DNA from: JANXXV01 sp038230275
Lineage (GTDB): Bacteria; Acidobacteriota; Terriglobia; Bryobacterales; Bryobacteraceae
DNA length: 23,267 nucleotides
Assembly: GCA_038230275.1 (NCBI GenBank)
Contig: JBBRNO010000105.1
Coordinates: 1 to 23,267 of the forward strand
Direction: 5' to 3'
Each line of letters opens with the position of its first letter. Within the stretch, counting starts at the first letter, position 1. A program made the translations under genes and the position numbers. Below, in pieces: positions 7,970 to 15,295 of this stretch. The notes beneath the pieces were generated by a model that was not told where the DNA came from, made no database searches, and worked only from the letters and a program-made list of their open reading frames with translations.

Positions 7970-7990
7970 GACACGAAAGTGTCAAAGGAG
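7970..7990 (+). promoter_or_regulatory. 5' UTR hairpin with GAAA loop abutting a strong ribosome binding site
   Basis: GACAC-GAAA-GTGTC (7970-7983) folds into a five-pair stem with a GNRA-type loop, followed directly by AAAGGAG (7984-7990), seven bases before the ATG at 7998. Given the predicted start site near 7967, the hairpin would sit at the very 5' end of the mRNA, where such stems commonly slow decay. Confidence 0.55.
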
Positions 7991-7997
7991 AGCTCAA

Positions 7998-8189
7998 ATG
8001 AAAAAGATTACCAACCTCGTCTGGAACCTCAGAATGTGGAAAGAAACGCGCGCTCAAGATCTTATTGAGTACGCATTGATGGCGGGATTTGTGGCGGTTG
8101 CGGCCGGGGCGATCATGCCTGGCGTAGCTTCGCAGATCAGTCAGATTTTCTCAAAGGTCAGCAGCGCCCTTACCGCTGCTGGTTCCTAA
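7998..8189 (+). CDS. Flp/Fap-type pilin, copy 1
   Basis: 63 residues. The N-terminal leader is basic (MKKITN...RMWKETRA) and is followed by QDLIEYALMAGF and a hydrophobic segment to about residue 46, then a short Ser/Ala-rich tail. By analogy with Flp pilins, cleaved before a stretch with Glu-Tyr at +5/+6, the predicted site is A19|Q20. E24-Y25 then fall at +5/+6, leaving a 44-residue mature pilin. The usual -1 Gly is Ala here. It has a strong AAAGGAG ribosome binding site and its own promoter. The protein would be processed by a TadV/CpaA-type peptidase and assembled by a Tad machine, but no tad or cpa gene is in this window. About 86 percent identical to copy 2. Confidence 0.9.
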   Translation: MKKITNLVWNLRMWKETRAQDLIEYALMAGFVAVAAGAIMPGVASQISQIFSKVSSALTAAGS

Positions 8190-8203
8190 ACCAATCCCAA
8201 CCT

Positions 8204-8236
8204 GGTAGCGGCTGAGTTTCAGATTCGGCCGCTATC
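8204..8236 (+). terminator. Terminator-like hairpin after pilin 1
   Basis: GGTAGCGGC (8204-8212) pairs with GCCGCTATC (8228-8236), nine pairs with one G-U and a 15-base loop. It begins 15 bases after the stop. CCTGG and CCAGG flank it and could extend pairing. No immediate T run follows; a T6 occurs about 20 bases later. Confidence 0.5.
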
Positions 8237-8437
8237 TTCCCAGGCAAGACCTAAGTCCATTTTTTGATCCCGGGCTATTCCGTACCGCTCCTTCGCTGGT
8301 TTCTTCCCGTCTGCGCCAGCCGGCAATCGTAGCCCTCCCCTTCCCCTAAACCAGTTGCCTCAAAACCATCGCACGCTTGTTACGCCCAGATCAAGACGAC
8401 AGAGAGGTTCAAAACTAAGGCGGCCAATCCCTTTAGG

Positions 8438-8492
8438 GGCTAAGTGTACTACGGCATTAGCGATCAGTAAATAGGTGCAATCCGTATTGATC
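8438..8492 (+). repeat. Pilin upstream block, copy 2
   Basis: Second copy of the block at 7882-7937. GTACTACGG is at 8446-8454, TAAATAGG follows, and it ends with TATTGATCAAA that includes the predicted -35. Spacing from GTACTACGG to TTGAT is 32 bases here and 33 in copy 1. A CCCTTTAGGG inverted repeat (8429-8438) precedes it. Confidence 0.65.
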
Positions 8493-8515
8493 AAAGTTCG
8501 TTCGGGAGCTATCGT
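8487..8515 (+). promoter_or_regulatory. Predicted promoter of pilin gene 2
   Basis: TTGATC (8487-8492), a 17-base spacer and TATCGT (8510-8515). The -10 is weaker than in copy 1. Transcription would start near 8522, leaving a leader of about 29 bases without the hairpin seen in copy 1. Confidence 0.4.
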
Positions 8516-8550
8516 AAAATGGTAGGCATTAATATAAAAGGCAAACCAAA

Positions 8551-8742
8551 TTGAAAAAGCTCACCAAAGCCGTTTTGACTCTCAGAATATGGAAAGAAAC
8601 GCGGGCTCAGGATCTTATCGAGTACGCATTAATGGCTGGATTTGTGGCAGTTGCGGCCGGGGCCATCATGCCTGGCGTAGCGTCGAAGATTAGTATTATT
8701 TTCTCAAAGGTCAGCAGCGCTCTTACGGCTGCTGGTTCCTAA
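8551..8742 (+). CDS. Flp/Fap-type pilin, copy 2
   Basis: 63 residues with the same layout as copy 1: basic leader, KETRA|QDLIEYALMAGF, hydrophobic core and tail SSALTAAGS. Differences cluster in the leader (residues 4-13) and near residues 46-49 (KISI versus QISQ). It starts with TTG (8551-8553). This is supported because it aligns exactly with the ATG of copy 1 and has AAAAGG about nine bases upstream. The weaker start codon, ribosome binding site and -10 suggest lower expression than copy 1. As in copy 1, Ala replaces Gly at the predicted -1 position. It converges on the TIM-barrel gene, 67 bases away. Confidence 0.88.
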   Translation: MKKLTKAVLTLRIWKETRAQDLIEYALMAGFVAVAAGAIMPGVASKISIIFSKVSSALTAAGS

Positions 8743-8768
8743 TCCTTATTCATAACCCCAAAATCTGA

Positions 8769-8794
8769 ACCCGGCCGGGTACTCGATTCGGCCG
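8769..8794. terminator. Candidate bidirectional terminator between pilin 2 and the TIM-barrel gene
   Basis: ACCCGGCCGGGT (8769-8780) is a perfect 12-base palindrome, and CGGCCG (8772-8777) can alternatively pair with CGGCCG (8789-8794) across an 11-base loop. It lies between two convergent stops. The GATTCGGCCG core also occurs in the hairpin after pilin 1. No T run is present. Confidence 0.4.
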
Positions 8795-8809
8795 TCGCCT
8801 GCTTGGACT

Positions 8810-9847
8810 CTACGCAATCAGTTTTCGCTCTACCGCGTACTCCATGCACTTTCTTACATTTTCCGCTTCCACTCGCGCTTGTGCTTCGCGAGATAATCCC
8901 GAGACGACCGGCAGCGGGGAAATGTTGCTTTGCGACTGCACCAGCTTAAGCGTCCGGGCCAAATAGCGTCCGCTCCGTTCCGGAAATACCGTCCAATACT
9001 GGGGAGTCAGGCACGGCACCTTTAGCGGATCCCGCGTCATCATCTCCAGCGAAAACCTTAGCTTCGGGTTGGCTTTCTGTAGTACGGAGACGATCCGGGG
9101 CAAATCCAAAAATCCCGTCCCCAGAGGCACTTCCGACATTTCAAAGCCGTCAGCGTTCGGGCGAACGCCGATGTCCTTAATGTGCGCAGCCTTCACGAAT
9201 GGAGCCAGGCTCACCACCACTTCCATCGGGTCGTCAAGCAGAGAAATATTGTTACCGAAATCCAGGCAGACAGCCAGGTACTGGCTTGAATACGTTTTCA
9301 AAAGCCGCTCCATGTCTTCCAGCGTCCAATCCTTGTGATTTTCCATCGCCAGCGTGATCTTGTGCTTCTCCAATAGCGGGACCACGCGTCTTAAGGCGCC
9401 GTGGCTCTGATCCACCCACTGCTTCCAATCGCCAAGCGACTGAAACGTCTCATAACGGCGGCCGTTGAGAAGCGCGCAACGGAGTACGGATACGCCGGCT
9501 TCCTTGGCGTCCAGCAGCGTCTTTTCCAGCGGTGCCATATCGCCATTCCTTGGCACCCCGGCCATGCCTTCCACCCACATATCGAGTTCTTCTGCTCGGT
9601 TTCGAAGCTTAGCCAAATCGCCATTCAACTGCGCCTGGATGCCACCCGCGCCGAAGCCGTGGCACTTTTCCAGAAATTCGTAAGTGTCCCTCCCTTGCCG
9701 GCGAGTCCCAGCCGCTTGCGGCGCGGGGACGTCCACAAAAGAGGTTGTGGCAATACCCATTGGGGAAACCGGGACAGAGGCGGCCACAGCCGCCGTTTGC
9801 AACCATGCCACGCCAGCGCCGGAATACAGGAAGGATCGGCGGTTCAT
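8810..9847 (-). CDS. Exported TIM-barrel sugar phosphate isomerase/epimerase-like protein
   Basis: 345 residues. The N-terminus MNRRSFLYSGAG has twin arginines before a hydrophobic stretch (about 5-23), consistent with a Tat signal peptide. The body is an AP-endonuclease-2-type TIM barrel (xylose isomerase-like). Probable metal ligands are E169 (AMENHKD), D196 (CLDFGN), H222 (AHIKD) and E268 (SLEMM), with H171 nearby. Proteins of this family isomerise or epimerise sugars or inositols with a divalent metal, but the substrate cannot be read from sequence. It starts 11 bases after the quinoprotein stop, so the two are probably co-transcribed, which suggests a shared periplasmic carbohydrate substrate. 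Confidence 0.85.
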   Translation of the reverse strand: MNRRSFLYSGAGVAWLQTAAVAASVPVSPMGIATTSFVDVPAPQAAGTRRQGRDTYEFLEKCHGFGAGGIQAQLNGDLAKLRNRAEELDMWVEGMAGVPRNGDMAPLEKTLLDAKEAGVSVLRCALLNGRRYETFQSLGDWKQWVDQSHGALRRVVPLLEKHKITLAMENHKDWTLEDMERLLKTYSSQYLAVCLDFGNNISLLDDPMEVVVSLAPFVKAAHIKDIGVRPNADGFEMSEVPLGTGFLDLPRIVSVLQKANPKLRFSLEMMTRDPLKVPCLTPQYWTVFPERSGRYLARTLKLVQSQSNISPLPVVSGLSREAQARVEAENVRKCMEYAVERKLIA

Positions 9848-9858
9848 CCTACGGAACC

Positions 9859-11823
9859 TTATTCCACCAGCCCCAAACTGATAATGTTTGATCCGGAGGC
9901 AATCGAAACGTACTGTTTGCCGTCGAACATGTATGTCATGGGAGAAGCTTTCAGCAACTGGTTCGTCTGGAAGCTAAACAACCGTTTCCCATTTGCTGCG
10001 TCCACCGCCGCCAGCGCTCCACTCTCATCGCCGAAGATGACCACGCCGCCAGCCGTCGAAAGGGCGCCGCTCCAAGACAGTGCCTGGCCCGGTTCTGGAA
10101 CTTCCCACACAATCTTGCCGGTTTGAATGTTGATGGCGCGCAGAACCTTCAAACCCGGATCGCCCTGCACATTGTTGCCGGTACCGCCCTGATAGCCGCG
10201 TCCCGCCTGCCATTCGGTGTAAGTCTTTTTGTAAACGGCGCACTTATCCAGCGCCTGCACGTAGAAAAGTCCCGTTTCTGGATTGAATGCCGTGGAATGC
10301 CAGTTCGCGGCTCCCTCCACGGCAGGACAAGCGGTATTGCCCTCGGTGGTCGGTTCCTGATTCGGCAGTGTGATCGGGCGCCCGTCCGCACCAATGCCGC
10401 TGGCCCAGGTCAGCTTCTTGGTGAACGGTTTACCCAGCAGCAGCTTTCCATCGGTGCGGTCCAAAACATAGAAGAACCCGTTTCGATTGGCCTGCAACAA
10501 AAGCTTGCGGGGCTTGCCTTGCCAAAGCGTATCTACCAGGACAACCGGCTCGGTTGCATCCCAATCCCACACGTCGTGCGGGGTGAACTGGTAAAACCAC
10601 TTCAATTTCCCGGTTTTGCGGTCTAGTGCCAATACGGAGCAAGAGTATAGATTGTCTCCCGCGCGGTGATCCCCATTAAAATCGTCTCCCGGATTGCCAG
10701 TCTGCCAGTAAACGGTATCCAGTTCAGGATCGTAGGAGCCCGTGAACCAGGAAACTGAGCCGGGGTGATTGAGATCGAGGCCCTTCCATGTCTCCGCGTT
10801 GGGTTCCCCAGGGGCCGGGGCATTCCAGTGGCGCCAGACTTCTTTCCCCGTTGCCTGATCGAAAGCGGCGACGAAACCGCGCGCCCCTTCATCCCCACCC
10901 GCGGTACCGGAAACCACCAGATCGCCAACCGCCAGGGGTGCGGAAGTTGCATTGTAATTCAGGTGCCAATCGGCCATCTCGGTATCCCACAGCAGCTCGC
11001 CCGTATGCCGGTTCAGGCTAATAATATGGGCATGATCGGTCACCATGAACAGGCGGTCGCCAACAATGGAGACACCGCGATTGATGCCACCCGCGGCATT
11101 TCCGGTCAGGTTCCGAGTGCGAGGACGAAGGTAGTGCCACACCTGCCGCCCCGTGCCGGCGTCCAGCGCATAGCATTCATTGGCGCTAGTGACGTACATC
11201 AGCCCTTCCACCACCACCGGGGTTCCCTGCAGGCGGGAAGTATTGGGTAGCGAGAAGACCCATTTCGGAGCTAGCTTCGAAACGTTTTTCGCCGTAATCT
11301 GTTTCAGCGCGCTGTGCCGGTTGCCACTGAGCTGGCCATTGTAATGGGGCCAATCGGTTTGCGAGGTTACCTCACGATACTTGTCGCCCACCGGCCGCAG
11401 CAGATGCATTCGCTTGTCGGCGGTCTGCAATTGCATATCCTCAAAACTTTTGCCGAAAATCAGCCCTTCCAACGTCTTGCCGTTCACCAGCGTTGCCTTG
11501 CCCTGGACGGGCGTAAAGCCAAAGCCGCGGCGGGGCCGCAGCGAGCGCAGAAACGCCACGATTTCCCTGTTTTCCTGAGGCGTCACCTTAAAGCCGGGCA
11601 TCCCTCGATCCGGGAATCCCTGTTCAATGATGCTCGTGAGGTCGGCGTCCGTACGTGCTTGCAGACGTCCCACGATGGGCGGCCCAAGTTCCCCGCCTGT
11701 GCCGTCGCCTCCATGGCATGTCGCGCAACGGCTTTCAAACTGCTTTCGCCCGGCGGCGGCATCCTGAGCGCAGGCAAGGCCAGCGGCAAGAAGAAACGGA
11801 CAGAATAGGGCGAGGACTCGCAT
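9859..11823 (-). CDS. Cytochrome c-PQQ-dependent dehydrogenase fusion (quinohaemoprotein)
   Basis: 654 residues. A signal peptide (1-19, ending ACA) is followed by a cytochrome c domain at about 21-97, with haem motif CATCH (33-37) and likely axial Met M75 (RGMPGF). A short linking module at about 104-152 follows, then a PQQ beta-propeller from DWPHYNG (157) to the end. Repeats such as YALDAGTGRQVW and LALDRKTGKLKW are PQQ-propeller blades. The active-site segment is TPHDVWDWD, with probable catalytic D420 and a second Asp at D422. N377 (TGNPG) and D311 (AGGDEG) match other metal-site positions. It would oxidise an alcohol or sugar in the periplasm and pass electrons through its own haem. The haem is at the N-terminus, unlike classical type II alcohol dehydrogenases. 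Substrate unknown. Confidence 0.92.
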   Translation of the reverse strand: MRVLALFCPFLLAAGLACAQDAAAGRKQFESRCATCHGGDGTGGELGPPIVGRLQARTDADLTSIIEQGFPDRGMPGFKVTPQENREIVAFLRSLRPRRGFGFTPVQGKATLVNGKTLEGLIFGKSFEDMQLQTADKRMHLLRPVGDKYREVTSQTDWPHYNGQLSGNRHSALKQITAKNVSKLAPKWVFSLPNTSRLQGTPVVVEGLMYVTSANECYALDAGTGRQVWHYLRPRTRNLTGNAAGGINRGVSIVGDRLFMVTDHAHIISLNRHTGELLWDTEMADWHLNYNATSAPLAVGDLVVSGTAGGDEGARGFVAAFDQATGKEVWRHWNAPAPGEPNAETWKGLDLNHPGSVSWFTGSYDPELDTVYWQTGNPGDDFNGDHRAGDNLYSCSVLALDRKTGKLKWFYQFTPHDVWDWDATEPVVLVDTLWQGKPRKLLLQANRNGFFYVLDRTDGKLLLGKPFTKKLTWASGIGADGRPITLPNQEPTTEGNTACPAVEGAANWHSTAFNPETGLFYVQALDKCAVYKKTYTEWQAGRGYQGGTGNNVQGDPGLKVLRAINIQTGKIVWEVPEPGQALSWSGALSTAGGVVIFGDESGALAAVDAANGKRLFSFQTNQLLKASPMTYMFDGKQYVSIASGSNIISLGLVE

Positions 11824-11981
11824 AGTTTTGTGGGTGGATTTACCGCAATGGCTTCAACGGCTCCAGCTTCTCGAACGGAAATCATATCGTAGCACTCCCG
11901 CCGATACCGGAACCAGGAAAGCGCCAGATGTGCGGGCGGCCGCCAAGTCCGTGCGAGAATTGAAAGGCAAGGACCTCATCC

Positions 11982-14501
11982 GTGGCCGTACGCATCCAAG
12001 TCCCGAAGAAAGCAGCCCTCGTCAGATTTGTTCTTCATCCCTGGGGCAAGGCGCTGCTCATCGCATTCCTGTTGGTGAATACCGTGGCCCTGGGCACGTT
12101 CGTCTACTACTACGTCCACTATTCCCGGATGATTGAGCAAAAGCTCAGCGCGGGGCCTTTCGCCAATACTTCCATGCTGTTCGCCTCGCCAAAGATCGTG
12201 ATGGTGGGTGATGAAATCACCCCGGCCGACATTGTGGGCCAATTGCGGCGCAGCGCCTACGGCGAAACCCGCGGTAATCGCATGGGCTGGTACAACCTGC
12301 GGACGGATGCGGTGGAGATCTATCCCGGTGTTGACTCATTCTTCCTGCAGGAAGACGGCGTCATCATGTTTACCGGGAATAAGGTCTCTAAAATCATCTC
12401 GTTGCAGGACAATACGGAACGAACCCAATACCGGTTGGAGCCGGAACTGATTACCAATCTGTTCGACCGGAATCGGGAAAAGCGGCGGCTTGTCCGGTTC
12501 CAGGAAATCCCCAAGGTTTTGGTCAACGCCGTAATTTCCGCCGAAGACAAGCGCTTCTTCCAGCATTCCGGATTCGACCCGATCCGCATCATCCGCTCCG
12601 CCTATGTTGATGTGAAAGAACAGCGGAATGCGCAAGGTGCTTCCACGCTAACCATGCAGCTGGCCAGGCAGTTCTGGTTGACTTCCGACCGGACATGGAA
12701 GCGGAAGTTTCCCGAGGTGATGATCACCCTGCACCTGGAGCAGAAGCTCTCAAAGGATCAGATTTTCGAATACTACGCCAACCAGATCGATTTGGGACGG
12801 CGCGGCAGTTTCGCCATTCGCGGCTTTGGGGAGGCAGCTCAGGCCTACTTTGGAAAGGACATTCGGCAATTGACCTTGGCCGAGGCGGCCACGTTGGCCG
12901 GCTTGATTCAGAGCCCCAGCGGCCGAAATCCAGTTCGTTGGCCGGAACGGGCGAAGACGCGCCGGAACCTGGTACTGCGCATGATGCGCGACAACGGCTA
13001 CATTACGGACCGCGACTATGCCATCTCCAGTTCAGAGCCGATAGTGGTTGCGCGGGGCGGATCGGAATCGTCGGATGCGCCGTACTTCGTCGATCTGGTG
13101 AACGATACTTTGCAGGATCAATTCCAGGAACACGACTTCCAGACGAATTCCTATCGCGTATACACTTCACTCGACATGAACTTGCAGCGGGATGCCTCCG
13201 AAGCCGTGCGGGCCGGGATGAAAGAAGTGGACGAGCTGATCCGGCGCCGGACAAAGAAAGGCGCTAAGGCAATTCCAGATCCGCAGGTAGCGCTGGTTGC
13301 CATGGACCCGCAAACGGGCGAGATCAAAGCACTGATCGGTGGCCGCGATTACGGCGTCAGCCAGTTGAATCGCGCCTTGGCCAAACGGCAGCCTGGCTCG
13401 GTATTTAAGCCCTTCGTGTACGCAGCTGCCTTGAATACAGCACTCTCCGGCGGACCCAACGTACTTACCACCGCGAGCATGGTGGTGGATGAACCGACCA
13501 CATTTTACTTCGACGGCAAACCCTATACGCCCAGTAATTTCGAGCACGAACTGCATGGCACCGTTACGCTACGCCAAGCCATCGCAAAATCAATGAATAT
13601 TCCGACGGTAAAGTTCGCCGAGCAGGCCGGTTATCGAACGGTGGTGGATCTGGCGCGCCGGGCCGGTCTGAATATGGAGATCCGCGCCACGCCCGCGGTT
13701 GCGCTGGGCGCCTATGAAGTGACGCCCATAGAGATTGCCGGAGCCTACACCATGTACGCCGATAAAGGCGTGGTGGTGAAACCGAATTGGGTCCAGCTGA
13801 TTCGCAGCCAGAAGGGCTCCACAGTTTTCGAATCCAAGCCGGACCGCCGCGCGGTGCTGGATCCGAGAGTGAACTATCTGATGGTGGACCTGATGCAGGA
13901 AGTGCTACGCAGTGGCACCGGCGCAGGCGTTCGCTCCCGTGGATTCTCCTTACCTGCCGCCGGAAAGACCGGTACTTCACACGACGGATGGTTCGCGGGA
14001 TTCACATCGAAACTGATCTGTGTGGTTTGGGTTGGCTACGACGATAACCACGAATTGAACATCGAGGGAGCCAAATCGGCGCTGCCCATTTGGACTGAAT
14101 TCATGAAGCGCGCCCACCAGCATCGCGAGTACCGCAATGTCACCGGTTGGGACGCTCCGGATGGAATTGTCAGCGTGGACATCGATCCGGCATCCGGACA
14201 GCTCGCGACGCCCACCTGTCCTAGCATGCGGCCGGAATATTTCATCTCTGGAACCCAACCAGTCCAGCTCTGCCATCTGCACAGCACCGGTGCCACACAG
14301 GTGGCGGGCTGGGACACTTCTGCTCCGAAACCGGCGCCCGGCGCGGAGTCCGCTGCCGTCGGCGGCACACCATCGCAATACCGGCGAAGCCAGACCATCG
14401 AGATCAAGCCGCAGGATAGCGCACAGACGCAGCCGGTCCCGCAGGAACAGCCGAAAGAAAAGAAGGGTTTCTTCGGGCGCATCAAAGAAATTTTTAAATA
14501 G
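11982..14501 (+). CDS. Class A penicillin-binding protein (PBP1B-like transglycosylase/transpeptidase)
   Basis: 839 residues from GTG, with AAGGA eight bases upstream. One membrane helix (about 23-45) precedes a UB2H-like region (about 68-160), as in PBP1B. The GT51 glycosyltransferase domain has SAEDKRFFQHSGFD with catalytic E188 and QGASTLTMQLARQ at 218-230. The transpeptidase domain has SVFK (nucleophile S473, K476), SMN (537-539) and KTG (662-664). The protein ends in a low-complexity Gln/Pro tail and a basic patch (KEKKGFFGRIKEIFK). It polymerises lipid II and cross-links peptidoglycan at the outer face of the inner membrane. It is divergent from the quinoprotein (158-base gap) and five bases upstream of the SAM hydrolase gene. 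Confidence 0.95.
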   Translation: MAVRIQVPKKAALVRFVLHPWGKALLIAFLLVNTVALGTFVYYYVHYSRMIEQKLSAGPFANTSMLFASPKIVMVGDEITPADIVGQLRRSAYGETRGNRMGWYNLRTDAVEIYPGVDSFFLQEDGVIMFTGNKVSKIISLQDNTERTQYRLEPELITNLFDRNREKRRLVRFQEIPKVLVNAVISAEDKRFFQHSGFDPIRIIRSAYVDVKEQRNAQGASTLTMQLARQFWLTSDRTWKRKFPEVMITLHLEQKLSKDQIFEYYANQIDLGRRGSFAIRGFGEAAQAYFGKDIRQLTLAEAATLAGLIQSPSGRNPVRWPERAKTRRNLVLRMMRDNGYITDRDYAISSSEPIVVARGGSESSDAPYFVDLVNDTLQDQFQEHDFQTNSYRVYTSLDMNLQRDASEAVRAGMKEVDELIRRRTKKGAKAIPDPQVALVAMDPQTGEIKALIGGRDYGVSQLNRALAKRQPGSVFKPFVYAAALNTALSGGPNVLTTASMVVDEPTTFYFDGKPYTPSNFEHELHGTVTLRQAIAKSMNIPTVKFAEQAGYRTVVDLARRAGLNMEIRATPAVALGAYEVTPIEIAGAYTMYADKGVVVKPNWVQLIRSQKGSTVFESKPDRRAVLDPRVNYLMVDLMQEVLRSGTGAGVRSRGFSLPAAGKTGTSHDGWFAGFTSKLICVVWVGYDDNHELNIEGAKSALPIWTEFMKRAHQHREYRNVTGWDAPDGIVSVDIDPASGQLATPTCPSMRPEYFISGTQPVQLCHLHSTGATQVAGWDTSAPKPAPGAESAAVGGTPSQYRRSQTIEIKPQDSAQTQPVPQEQPKEKKGFFGRIKEIFK

Positions 14502-14506
14502 CGCCC

Positions 14507-15295
14507 ATGCGGAAACCGATTGTCACGCTGACCACCGATTTTGGAACCGGCGACCATTTCGCCGCAGTGATGAAAGGCGTGATTTTGGGCATTTGCCCGA
14601 ATGCCACCCTGGTGGATATCAGTCATGAGATTCGCCCGTTTGAAATTACCGAAGCCGCTTTCGTGATCTCCCAGGCATACCGCTTTTTCCCGAAGAAGAC
14701 CATCCATGTAGTAGTGGTGGACCCCGGCGTAGGGACCGCGCGGCGTCCTGTTTTGATGGAGGCTGGCGGGCAATATTTCATCGGACCCGATAACGGCGTT
14801 TTCTCCATGGTGTTCACGCGGGAGAAACACAAAGTTCGCGAAATCACGTGCAGCCGGTTCTTTCTGAAACCGGTTAGTGCCACGTTTCATGGCCGGGACA
14901 TCTTCGCACCCTTAGCCGCACACCTTGCAAACGGCACCACACCCGCCCAGTTCGGCAAACCGGTGGCGGATTATCTGCGAATGAATCTGGAACATCCACC
15001 ACGCACGGGAAAACGTACCTGGACTGGCCTCATTCTGAAAATCGACCGCTTCGGCAATTTGATCACGAATCTGCACATTGACGAGTTTCCGGATCTTCAT
15101 CTGCGCCCGTTTGAAATGCAAGTTGGCGTCAAGAATTTGAGCAAAATCGCGCAGACCTTTGCGGATACAGATCCTGGCGAAGCATTCCTCATCGTGGGAA
15201 GTTCAGGCTATCTGGAAGTGGTGGCCAATCAAGCTTCCGCGGCGCGCCTGCTGGGCTGCGGCACCGGCGCACCGGTGGAACTCTCCATCTACTGA
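14507..15295 (+). CDS. S-adenosyl-L-methionine hydrolase, adenosine-forming (SAM hydroxide adenosyltransferase, DUF62)
   Basis: 262 residues, a typical length. Family motifs are TLTTDFGTGDHF (7-18), VDPGVGTARR (71-80) and GPDNGVF (93-99). The Asp-Arg-His set known from characterised homologues maps to D72, R79 and H128 (FHGRDIF). The enzyme hydrolyses SAM to adenosine and methionine, using water or hydroxide in the same fold as SAM-dependent halogenases. It follows the penicillin-binding protein gene after five bases with no clear ribosome binding site and shares one base with mutM (TGATG), so expression is probably coupled. No functional link between these three products is obvious. Confidence 0.9.
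   Translation: MRKPIVTLTTDFGTGDHFAAVMKGVILGICPNATLVDISHEIRPFEITEAAFVISQAYRFFPKKTIHVVVVDPGVGTARRPVLMEAGGQYFIGPDNGVFSMVFTREKHKVREITCSRFFLKPVSATFHGRDIFAPLAAHLANGTTPAQFGKPVADYLRMNLEHPPRTGKRTWTGLILKIDRFGNLITNLHIDEFPDLHLRPFEMQVGVKNLSKIAQTFADTDPGEAFLIVGSSGYLEVVANQASAARLLGCGTGAPVELSIY

Larger units (their letters stand above)
8190..8550. other. 361-base spacer between the two pilin genes
   Basis: No credible gene is seen. It holds a terminator-like hairpin at 8204-8236, a pyrimidine-rich stretch (about 8270-8345) with no recognisable structure, then the second copy of the pilin upstream block and the promoter of copy 2. No third pilin remnant is detectable by eye. Confidence 0.6.

Noticed and set aside
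7861..7997. A cyclic-di-GMP (GEMM) or other known riboswitch upstream of pilin 1
   Set aside because: The GEMM consensus core is absent, and the conserved block lies upstream of the predicted transcription start, favouring a DNA operator.
7735..8809. A tRNA-integrated mobile element
   Set aside because: No integrase, transposase or direct repeat of the tRNA 3' end is seen; only an 11-base inverted match.
14036..14890. 284-codon minus-strand open frame antisense to the PBP and SAM hydrolase genes
   Set aside because: It has no family motifs and mirrors two clearly recognised genes; open by GC-rich codon bias.
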